Positions 57,424-64,000 of a stretch of 64,000 bases of DNA are shown in pieces. The stretch covers positions 558,001 to 622,000 of the forward strand of contig NC_050722.1 of assembly GCF_013402915.1 (NCBI RefSeq), read 5' to 3'. The position numbers were made by a program, and so were the translations under genes. Position 1 is the stretch's first letter. Every line of letters begins with the position of its first letter. This DNA is from Zygotorulaspora mrakii (Eukaryota; Ascomycota; Saccharomycetes; Saccharomycetales; Saccharomycetaceae). The notes under the pieces were generated by a model. That model did not search any database. It was not told the DNA's origin and was given only the letters and a program-made list of their open reading frames with translations.

Positions 57424-60078
57424 ATGGATTTATTTAGAACTAGGTCAATCACACATGAGAGTCAGAAAAAGCAAGCTGCACAGTCGAAGAGAGAAGAAAA
57501 CGGTGGCAAAGGAATCGAAAAGAACGGCAATAGTGAATCTGTGGTAACTCCTGCTACGGATGACTCGACTGTACTTTCAGTGCCTATCAAATCAAATGAT
57601 GTCGATAGTGCTTCAAACGTGGAATACTCGGCAGACATTAGACCCTTAACTTTCAATGTCAGTAGATCGATGTTAACTAAAGAGGCAGGTCCTACGGCAG
57701 ACGCTCACTTCCGGAATTCATTGTCGAAGGTTAAGGAGAAATTGTCCAAGAATCATAAAACGTACAATAAACCTGATGCAATGATCAAAAGCCTTTTTGG
57801 CTCTATAGACAGAGAGCAATTTGAGGATTATCTTAGAGAGCCTCATTACATCAAGATGCTGAAACGTGGTAAAAATTTAAAACAATTCAGGAGGCTATTC
57901 CTGGCACAAGAGATAGTTGTAAATGATAGTTCATTCGGAGAAAATAGTCCCAGGGTTCCATCTTTAAACTCAGAGGCAGCACCCAATGCTATTTGGGTGA
58001 CGCGGTTTAGTCAAGATGGAAATTATATGGCCTCTGGAGGGAAAGACGGCGTCTTACGGCTTTGGAAAGTCATTGCATCTCCTTTAGAAAGATGGCATTT
58101 AGATTTTACAGAGGAGAACATTCAGGCACTCAAAAATAAAGCAATAGTACTAAAGCAACAGGCATCCCCGGGAAGTGCTGCAGCTCCCCTCCCGAATTGT
58201 ACAGGCAAAGACACTCATAAAAATGGGCATAGCTTCAAAACTGGAATTAGTAATTTATATGCTCCAGTCTTCCATCCCACCCCTTTTAGCGTATTTAAGC
58301 ACCATACAGCTGATATTTTGGATATTAATTGGTCGAAGAATAATTTTATTGTAACAGCATCTATGGACAAATCGGTATGTCTTTGGCATCCTGAGCGCGA
58401 CCGCCCATTGAAAAGCTTCATGCACCCCGATTTTGTCACATGTGTGGCTTTCCATCCAACTGATGATAGATTTTTAATCACTGGATGTCTAGATCACAAA
58501 TGTCGGCTCTGGTCAATACTAGATGATGAGGTTAGCTTCGAATTTGATTGTCAGGACCTAATAACTTCAATAGCTGTCTCTAAAAATGATGCAGCCTATA
58601 CTTTTGTGGGTACGTTCAATGGTTACGTCTACATCTTGGCTACAAAGGGGCTTGATTATATCAAATCGTTTCACGTTACCGACAAGGAAACTCAAGAAGG
58701 AAGTTTTAGTGGTAACGCGAACATCAAGATGCATCATGGTCCTCGTGTAATTTGTTTGGAGTCTTATCGCGATGCTGTTGATAAATCGCTTAGGCTTTTA
58801 GTTACATCAAATGATTCGAGAATACGAGTATTCGATGCAAAGACAAAAAAATGTCTGGAAATAATGAAAGGCTTTCAAAGTGGGTCCTCTCAAACAAATT
58901 CTCAATTAACCATGATGGGAAATAAAGCTATTGTAACATGCGGTAGTGAGGATCATTGGGTCTATGCGTGGAAAATTAGAGCACAAGCTAAATCGTCTCA
59001 TGTGCAAGAAAAAGAGAACGATCAGTCTATTAAAAAGACAGGTCTCCGAGGTATTTTTAGTCATCATAAGGACAATGACAATAAACATTCAAAAAATGAG
59101 CAACATCAGCAGCGCCGCCACAGCATAAGTCACAATCCGCTGCACTTAAAAAGTTTTTTTCAGCATGCTTCGGGTGGATCAAATGATCAGATTATAAAAA
59201 ATAATTACTCCATTTCATTTCATGCGCATCATGCTCCTGTAACTACCGTCAATATTGCACCCCCAGTCACTACTAAATTATTATCATTGTCGAACGACCT
59301 CATATGTGAATTATCACTACAATTCTATCTGGAATCTGACAACTTAGATATTGTTACTGATCGCGCCGAAGAAAAATCACTAGACAACGAAAGTGATTCC
59401 GCATCTGTGTCCACTTCCTCATCAAACCCGAGTATCTCGAATCATTCTTCCCTTCTTGATTTGTATAAAACTGAAGAGAATGCCAAGTCTCATGAACAAG
59501 CGTTGCCTAATGTTGTTGACGCCATTGGCACGATAATGGTAACAACGGATTCTATGGGTGTGATAAGAGTATTCAGAGCTGATTTACCTGTTAACATTCG
59601 GAAACGAGTTCTTGAAAAGCTCGAAGAATATCGAATGTCTGAGACCAATGGAAGGAAGTACGCAAGTTCTGATTCCTTAAACACCCTCGGTCAAGGCAGT
59701 ATTTACAGTGCAAATGTAGCCTCGGGAACGGGTAATGCACAATGCAAGAACAATACGGGAGTCGTGGAAGATGCATTTTGTGCAGGTGTCGGTGCATCAA
59801 AGCGTATCAGAGCTAGTTCGGTCTTCAAAAATTCACTTTTCAATCATTCAAATGCGAGTCTTAGCTCTTTGAGAACCAATAGAGGAAGCGCATCTTCGTA
59901 TGCACCTGAAGAAGACACTGTTAAAAAAAGTCCACTCCACGGTGCGGGGGACACAAGATTACGATGTGATGTATGCAACGGTACCAAATTTGGCACGACT
60001 CCGATGTCCACTCAAACTTCTCGCGATGCTGGAAACTACTGCTTGGACTGCGGAACTATGCTTAACAATTTCAGATGA
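57424..60078 (+). CDS. DGR2/YMR102C: WD40 protein of the Dgr2/YMR102C family
   Basis: S. cerevisiae DGR2 and YMR102C (LAF1) are a duplicate pair; mutants of DGR2 resist 2-deoxyglucose, and YMR102C has been linked to sterol transport. I start at the ATG at 57424, since the two preceding codons have none, giving 884 residues (S. cerevisiae 852 and 834). A Ser-rich N-terminus leads to EDYLREPHYIKMLKRGKNLKQF, the best conserved family segment. WD40 repeats follow from about 190 (FSQDGNYMASGGKDGVLRLW, then ASMDKSVCLWHPE, TGCLDHKCRLWSI). Low-complexity inserts with His/Gln and Ser runs occur. The C-terminus holds two CX2C pairs (CDVC...CLDC), a possible zinc site. Confidence 0.93.
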   Translation: MDLFRTRSITHESQKKQAAQSKREENGGKGIEKNGNSESVVTPATDDSTVLSVPIKSNDVDSASNVEYSADIRPLTFNVSRSMLTKEAGPTADAHFRNSLSKVKEKLSKNHKTYNKPDAMIKSLFGSIDREQFEDYLREPHYIKMLKRGKNLKQFRRLFLAQEIVVNDSSFGENSPRVPSLNSEAAPNAIWVTRFSQDGNYMASGGKDGVLRLWKVIASPLERWHLDFTEENIQALKNKAIVLKQQASPGSAAAPLPNCTGKDTHKNGHSFKTGISNLYAPVFHPTPFSVFKHHTADILDINWSKNNFIVTASMDKSVCLWHPERDRPLKSFMHPDFVTCVAFHPTDDRFLITGCLDHKCRLWSILDDEVSFEFDCQDLITSIAVSKNDAAYTFVGTFNGYVYILATKGLDYIKSFHVTDKETQEGSFSGNANIKMHHGPRVICLESYRDAVDKSLRLLVTSNDSRIRVFDAKTKKCLEIMKGFQSGSSQTNSQLTMMGNKAIVTCGSEDHWVYAWKIRAQAKSSHVQEKENDQSIKKTGLRGIFSHHKDNDNKHSKNEQHQQRRHSISHNPLHLKSFFQHASGGSNDQIIKNNYSISFHAHHAPVTTVNIAPPVTTKLLSLSNDLICELSLQFYLESDNLDIVTDRAEEKSLDNESDSASVSTSSSNPSISNHSSLLDLYKTEENAKSHEQALPNVVDAIGTIMVTTDSMGVIRVFRADLPVNIRKRVLEKLEEYRMSETNGRKYASSDSLNTLGQGSIYSANVASGTGNAQCKNNTGVVEDAFCAGVGASKRIRASSVFKNSLFNHSNASLSSLRTNRGSASSYAPEEDTVKKSPLHGAGDTRLRCDVCNGTKFGTTPMSTQTSRDAGNYCLDCGTMLNNFR

Positions 60079-60219
60079 ATCAAGCAGAAATTTCATCATC
60101 GCAGCAACTGTCAACGTATCCTCATCTGTAAATAGTAAATAGGTCTATCTGAGTATATAATGTCTCATCATTTACCGCATACATGTTAAGTAATGATCTA
60201 CATCGGAGAAAAAGACGAG

Positions 60220-60237
60220 CGGGCCGGTACCGGCCCG
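60220..60237. promoter_or_regulatory. Leu3-type palindrome CGGGCCGGTACCGGCCCG
   Basis: This is a perfect 18-base GC-only (except central TA) palindrome in AT-rich DNA. Its core CCGGTACCGG (60224-60233) is the Leu3 binding site consensus CCGGNNCCGG. OAC1 is a known Leu3 target in S. cerevisiae. It lies about 410 bp upstream of the OAC1 ATG. Leu3 binding here is inferred from motif and target. Confidence 0.85.
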
Positions 60238-60540
60238 ATCTATGAAATTACAATTGCTTACCCCTCCCCTCTCATCAAATTGATTGCAGTTGGACGGTCT
60301 CACTGTCTTATGGCAGCTAGATGAACATCTGACTATATTGTTGGTATGAGAACTAATGGTAAAGATCATGCCTTCTCCTTAGACTATCTCTTTTTCCTTT
60401 TTCTATGATTTTTGTTTTTATCTTTCCGCTTATTCTTGATTTTCATTTTTTTTCTCTGAAAAATATCTGAAAAAATAAAAGCGATATCTCATAGTGAAGT
60501 GAAAAAAATGGGTTGCATAGAAGTATTTAAGATCTGTAGT

Positions 60541-60595
60541 TTGATAGGCCACTTGATTTGATTTACCTGTTGATAGGCCACTTGATTCGTTTTAC
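60541..60595 (+). repeat. Imperfect 26-bp direct repeat upstream of OAC1
   Basis: TTGATAGGCCACTTGATTTG and the similar TTGATAGGCCACTTGATTCG (first 20 bases of each) occur 29 bases apart, both followed by a TTTAC end. The repeat lies 50-100 bp from the OAC1 start, where the transcription start is expected. Confidence 0.85.
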
Positions 60596-60643
60596 GCACT
60601 GGATTGAAATACAAACGTCAGACGCTTAACTTGTTTATAACCA

Positions 60644-61612
60644 ATGTCAAAGGAAAAAGATGACAAACTGAACCAAAAAACCGCTGCTCAAAAGGTGACC
60701 AAGTTCGGTTCCTTCGTTGCAGGTGGATTGGCAGCATGTATAGCAGTAACGGTTACAAACCCAATCGAATTGGTCAAGACGAGAATGCAGCTTCAAGGTG
60801 AGCTATCGGCATCTGCCCAAAGAATTTACAAAAATCCGCTCCAAGGTATGGCGGTGATCTTCAGAAATGAAGGAATAAAGGGACTACAGAAAGGGCTGGT
60901 TGCCGCCTACATCTATCAGATTTGCTTAAATGGTTCAAGGCTAGGGTTTTACGAGCCTATTAGAGGCGTTTTAAATAGTACATTTTACCCAGATCAGGAG
61001 TCCCATAAAGTCCAAAGTGTAGCTATTAACGTCATATCAGGTGCTTCATCTGGTATCATCGGTGCCGTTCTAGGATCTCCTCTGTTTCTTGTGAAGACCA
61101 GATTGCAATCTTACTCTGAATCTATCAAGATTGGCGAGCAAACTCACTATAGAGGTGTCTATGATGGTTTGAAGACAATTTTTCAGAAGGAAGGCTTTGT
61201 CGGTTTGTATCGTGGTATCGATGCAGCAATCTTGAGAACGGGTGCTGGTTCTTCTGTTCAGCTGCCCATCTATAACACTGCTAAGCGAATTTTACTGAAA
61301 AACGACATTATGGAAGAAGGCACTGGACTTCATTTGGTAGCAAGTACCATCTCTGGTATTGGTGTTGGTATCGTGATGAACCCTTGGGACGTTATCCTTA
61401 CAAGAATCTACAATCAAAAAGGTGACCTGTACAAAGGCCCTGTAGATTGCTTTATCAAGACAGTGAGAATTGAGGGTGTCACAGCCCTTTACAAAGGTTT
61501 TGAAGCACAGCTGTTTAGAATTGCTCCTCACACAATTATGTGTTTGACATTTATGGAACAAACCATGAAGCTTGTTTATTCTGTGGAAAACAAGATTTTT
61601 GGCTACGACTAG
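60644..61612 (+). CDS. OAC1: Oac1, mitochondrial oxaloacetate / isopropylmalate carrier
   Basis: Oac1 moves oxaloacetate, sulfate, malonate and 2-isopropylmalate across the inner mitochondrial membrane, and links mitochondrial and cytosolic leucine synthesis. The 322-residue protein (S. cerevisiae 324) has three carrier repeats, each with a P-x-[DE]-x-x-[KR] related signature: PIELVKTRMQ, PLFLVKTRLQ and PWDVILTRIY. Six membrane helices are expected. GGLAACIAVTVTNP opens repeat one. The second repeat lacks the usual acidic residue (PLFLVK), as in yeast Oac1 as I recall. A Leu3-type palindrome lies upstream. Confidence 0.96.
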   Translation: MSKEKDDKLNQKTAAQKVTKFGSFVAGGLAACIAVTVTNPIELVKTRMQLQGELSASAQRIYKNPLQGMAVIFRNEGIKGLQKGLVAAYIYQICLNGSRLGFYEPIRGVLNSTFYPDQESHKVQSVAINVISGASSGIIGAVLGSPLFLVKTRLQSYSESIKIGEQTHYRGVYDGLKTIFQKEGFVGLYRGIDAAILRTGAGSSVQLPIYNTAKRILLKNDIMEEGTGLHLVASTISGIGVGIVMNPWDVILTRIYNQKGDLYKGPVDCFIKTVRIEGVTALYKGFEAQLFRIAPHTIMCLTFMEQTMKLVYSVENKIFGYD

Positions 61613-61899
61613 AGTAGATGACTGAAACGGTACTTCAGCACTATGTAGCAATTTTATAAGGACTTGTAATAGTTTCATGATAGAGTATAAAACAAATAGC
61701 CTGTGCTGGATTTTTTTTTTTTTTATAAGTGAGTGTTTGTCTTGGTGTTTCATATCCGTCGCTGTCTCTTTGCACTTTGGCGGCTATTCCAAATAGGGCA
61801 GTAAAAAGGAAATCAGCTATAAAAAGTAGATTATCTGAAAGATGGAGCCCACAACTCAACTCACATTACCCTTAAGTTTCTTTCATCCAGGACTCATCC

Positions 61900-62955
61900 A
61901 TGAAACTACCAAATGTGTTCAGATCGCGTTTTGTTGATTATGCAACAAGACGTAACAAGTCAACAAAACTAAATGCAATTACGAACTATTTGGTGGAGAA
62001 GTCAAAATTATATATTGTATGGCTTCAGGAACTCAAAATATCTATCAAATTGTATCAAAAATTGCAAAATATTTGTATTGCTGTACTTTCCACGGGACCG
62101 GTGCCGGAGCATGTTTCTTTCATAATGGATGGTAATAGAAGATACGCCAAAAAATCTGGACTGGTAGTCAAGAAAGGACATGAAGCTGGAGGATTGACAT
62201 TGTTGAGCCTATGTTACGCATGCAAGAAGATTGGAGTAAGCTGCGTGTCTGCATACGCTTTCTCAATTGAGAATTTCAACAGATCGCCACAAGAAGTGGA
62301 TATATTGATGACATTGTTCGGAAGCAAGTTAGACGAATTTGCAAAAAGAGCTGTAAATTTTCAAGACCCACTCTATGGGTCTCGATTGAGAATCGTGGGA
62401 GATATTTCATTGGTGTCGAAGGATCTGAAAACCAAGATAGAAAATGCGGAAGAAGTTACAAAAGATGGAAAGGATTTCACTCTCTATATATGTTTCCCAT
62501 ATACTTCTAGGAATGACATTTTTCATGCTATGTGTGATTTGATTGCGAAATGCCAAAACCAAACGCTAGAATCCAAAAATCTGACAATTCCCCTACTGAC
62601 TGAAGACATGTACCTCGATAATTTTTCAAATAAATGTGACCTTCTAATTAGGACTAGCGGGCATATGAGATTATCGGATTACATGCTGTGGCAAGTGCAT
62701 GAGAATGCAGACATTGTGTTTACCTCAACTTTATGGCCAGACTTTGATTTCACCAAATTGTATGTCATGATTTTGAAATGGTCATTTTTTACCACACTTC
62801 AAAGATATTCTGAAAGAGGTGTCACTTTAAAAGACCGAATACTTTTCAATACGCCTTTTATTAATCGAAGTAGACCAATTGGTCCTTCATCAGTTTATGA
62901 TTCACTACCAAAGCCTCCGATTGCCATGTCTATCACGGGAGAAACTGATTCATGA
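61900..62955 (+). CDS. SRT1: Cis-prenyltransferase (Srt1 type)
   Basis: Srt1 is a dehydrodolichyl diphosphate synthase on lipid droplets that makes long polyprenols, in S. cerevisiae for spore-wall chitin signalling. The 351-residue protein (S. cerevisiae 343) shows family region I VSFIMDGNRRYAKKSGLVVK with the catalytic Asp, region III AFSIENFNRSPQEVDILM, and the C-terminal LIRTSGHMRLSDYMLWQ and FTSTLWPDFD. The first 60 residues include amphipathic stretches for membrane association. Position beside OAC1 and VPH2 in the chromosome XIII/XI merged order favours SRT1 rather than its relative RER2. It converges with VPH2 with three bases between stop codons. Confidence 0.93.
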   Translation: MKLPNVFRSRFVDYATRRNKSTKLNAITNYLVEKSKLYIVWLQELKISIKLYQKLQNICIAVLSTGPVPEHVSFIMDGNRRYAKKSGLVVKKGHEAGGLTLLSLCYACKKIGVSCVSAYAFSIENFNRSPQEVDILMTLFGSKLDEFAKRAVNFQDPLYGSRLRIVGDISLVSKDLKTKIENAEEVTKDGKDFTLYICFPYTSRNDIFHAMCDLIAKCQNQTLESKNLTIPLLTEDMYLDNFSNKCDLLIRTSGHMRLSDYMLWQVHENADIVFTSTLWPDFDFTKLYVMILKWSFFTTLQRYSERGVTLKDRILFNTPFINRSRPIGPSSVYDSLPKPPIAMSITGETDS

Positions 62956-62958
62956 TTG

Positions 62959-63606
62959 CTAGATGATGATTTTTTTCACAATCCTTTTTGTTTCCTTTTT
63001 GTTCCTCTCTCTTGTCTTTGCGTCCTTAACTTTGTTCAAGTAGCTATTATAAACGACTACATCGGCGATCAATACCAGAACCCCAAAGAACAAGCATGCA
63101 ATAACTCTATAATGAAGCGCAAATTCTGTTGAAGATCCTGTCCAGTACCAGACTGCCACTACCACGGACGCAACACTGACAAGGACATTGAACACAGTTG
63201 TCACTTGTTCCCTTATCGCTTTATTTAAAGTGGCAAATGTAATTTCTTCTTCAGCATTGTTTGTAGCTGTCAACTGGCTGTTTAAATCTTTCTTCCTAAT
63301 TAAATTTTGGTAATCTATTTCCTGTTGTTGAACTCTTAGCTTTTCCAGATGTTCCTTAAATTCAGGAGTATATTTTAATCCTGGTGTGTATCTGGGAGCG
63401 AAATGAAAATTCAAAGGCATCATTAACTGTTTGAGTGAGATATCAGTTTTCCAAAAGTTGTTGTAGTAATCCAGCAGTGCATCCATCGGTATACTTTCTT
63501 TCTTCAAAAAAGACTGAATTTCTTGGTGCCGATTGGAGCAGGACTCATCCTTTTCTAGCTTCAGTAGATGAGACTTTATGTTTGAATTTAATTCAATCTC
63601 GAACAT
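62959..63606 (-). CDS. VPH2: Vph2/Vma12, V-ATPase assembly factor
   Basis: Vph2 works with Vma21 and Vma22 in the ER to assemble the V0 sector of the vacuolar proton pump. The 215-residue protein (S. cerevisiae 215) starts MFEIELNSNIKSHLLKLEKD. The motif LNFHFAPRYTPGLKYTPEFK (split: LNFHFAPRY, TPGLKYTPEF) is typical of Vma12. Two membrane segments lie near 138-155 (VTTVFNVLVSVASVVVAVWY) and 167-187 (VIACLFFGVLVLIADVVVYN). The Lys/Arg-rich C-terminal tail would face the cytosol, as expected for an ER-resident protein. Confidence 0.94.
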   Translation of the reverse strand: MFEIELNSNIKSHLLKLEKDESCSNRHQEIQSFLKKESIPMDALLDYYNNFWKTDISLKQLMMPLNFHFAPRYTPGLKYTPEFKEHLEKLRVQQQEIDYQNLIRKKDLNSQLTATNNAEEEITFATLNKAIREQVTTVFNVLVSVASVVVAVWYWTGSSTEFALHYRVIACLFFGVLVLIADVVVYNSYLNKVKDAKTRERNKKETKRIVKKIII

Positions 63607-64000
63607 TTGTGGCGGACTAGTTTCGTTTATTGTTAATAGTACAAATATTAATCAAGTTGGATGCTTTTATATGAACGAGAGAAATAACGGGAAAAAGCTT
63701 AATTAAAGTTTTTCAGATTCTTTTCTGAAATGAAAGAAAAAATTATCCTAGTAAATTCATACTATGTATACGTAATCTAGCTACCTTATAAAAGATTTAC
63801 ACCTGTCCTCTTTTTAAACAAGAGATTTTACTCATCATCTTTGTCTTAGATTACCTATTCTCACTAAGATGATGCGAGTGATCAATAACATTTCGGTTTT
63901 GAATAATATCTAGGGGCTCGGTAGGGGCAGCTACTCTTTCCAGTGTAGCAGCAGTTGTGATGTTCGCCTCAGCCCCTGAGTCCTCTGCACTAATGGTAAC
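63607..64000. other. VPH2 upstream region to window end
   Basis: This holds the VPH2 promoter and further AT-rich non-coding sequence. No reading frame or RNA gene is recognisable before the window edge. Confidence 0.5.

Larger units (their letters stand above)
60079..60643 (+). promoter_or_regulatory. OAC1 promoter region
   Basis: This 565-bp spacer upstream of OAC1 carries a Leu3-type palindrome (60220-60237), two CCCCT elements near 60259-60270 and a pair of direct repeats close to the gene (60541-60595). These suggest complex regulation of OAC1. Confidence 0.65.

Noticed and set aside
1..64000. Centromere (CDEI-CDEII-CDEIII) and prokaryote-like elements such as CRISPR arrays or defence islands
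   Set aside because: I did not find a CDEIII-like TTCCGAA core beside an AT-rich block with CDEI, nor any array or bacterial-type gene. The region is ordinary yeast chromosome apart from the findings listed.

Overview
The window is 64 kb of nuclear chromosome from a budding yeast of the family Saccharomycetaceae. It is AT-rich and densely packed with mostly intronless genes. Splice signals are GTATGT, TACTAAC and YAG, and nearly every protein aligns along its length with a Saccharomyces cerevisiae protein that I recognise. Gene order suggests a lineage that did not undergo, or diverged before, the whole-genome duplication. From about 9.6 kb on, genes on S. cerevisiae chromosome XI left arm (SDH3, TGL1, CTK1, HSK3, MRPL31, CMC1, APL2, OCT1, PMU1, RRN3, SSH4, SRP21, OAC1, VPH2) interleave in one consistent order with genes on chromosome XIII (ADE17, ASI1, SPC24, ASC1, MGR3, YMR114C, FOL3, MED11, EUC1, HFD1, MYO5, ILV2, SPG4, YKU80, SRT1). 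The left end also carries the chromosome XII block ADE16-AAT2-SED5-SNF7. Genes that are duplicate pairs in S. cerevisiae (ADE16/17, MYO3/5, YPK1/2, PGM1/2, DGR2/YMR102C, SDH3/SHH3, FOL3/RMA1) appear once. I cannot name the species; a Zygosaccharomyces/Torulaspora-type or Lachancea/Kluyveromyces-type yeast would fit.

Layout. 0-10 kb: 3' part of the purine gene ADE16/17, ASI1 (inner nuclear membrane ubiquitin ligase), an intron-bearing tRNA-Leu(CAA), AAT2, SED5, SNF7, an unrecognised coiled-coil gene, SDH3. 10-21 kb: TGL1, CTK1 (with a probable very short intron), the kinetochore genes HSK3 and SPC24 as a divergent pair, MRPL31, CMC1, APL2, a 1.5-kb spacer, and ASC1 with snR24 in its intron. 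21-33 kb: OCT1, MGR3, the SRAP gene YMR114C, FOL3, MED11, EUC1, an unrecognised 239-residue gene, HFD1. 33-42 kb: class I myosin, ILV2, PMU1, SPG4. 42-44.6 kb: non-coding DNA with decayed, partly tandem copies of an LTR-like repeat upstream of tRNA-Lys(CUU). 44.7-64 kb: YKU80, YPK and PGM (inverted as a pair relative to S. cerevisiae), RRN3 with a clear spliceosomal intron, SSH4, SRP21, a DGR2/YMR102C WD40 gene, OAC1 with a Leu3-type palindrome, SRT1 and VPH2.

The genes are mostly housekeeping and do not form one pathway. Small functional themes occur: branched-chain amino acid metabolism (ILV2 with a Gcn4-type site, OAC1 with a Leu3-type site), mitochondrial import, processing and respiratory assembly (SDH3, CMC1, MRPL31, OCT1, MGR3), membrane traffic (SED5, SNF7, APL2, SSH4), and kinetochore assembly (HSK3, SPC24). 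I found no prokaryote-like system, defence island or foreign gene cluster. The most notable items are the two introns, the LTR-derived repeat array, the PGM-YPK inversion, the enlarged tRNA-Leu intron, two genes I cannot name, and two long spacers without coding sequence. Statements about S. cerevisiae gene positions and sequences are from memory and were not searched.
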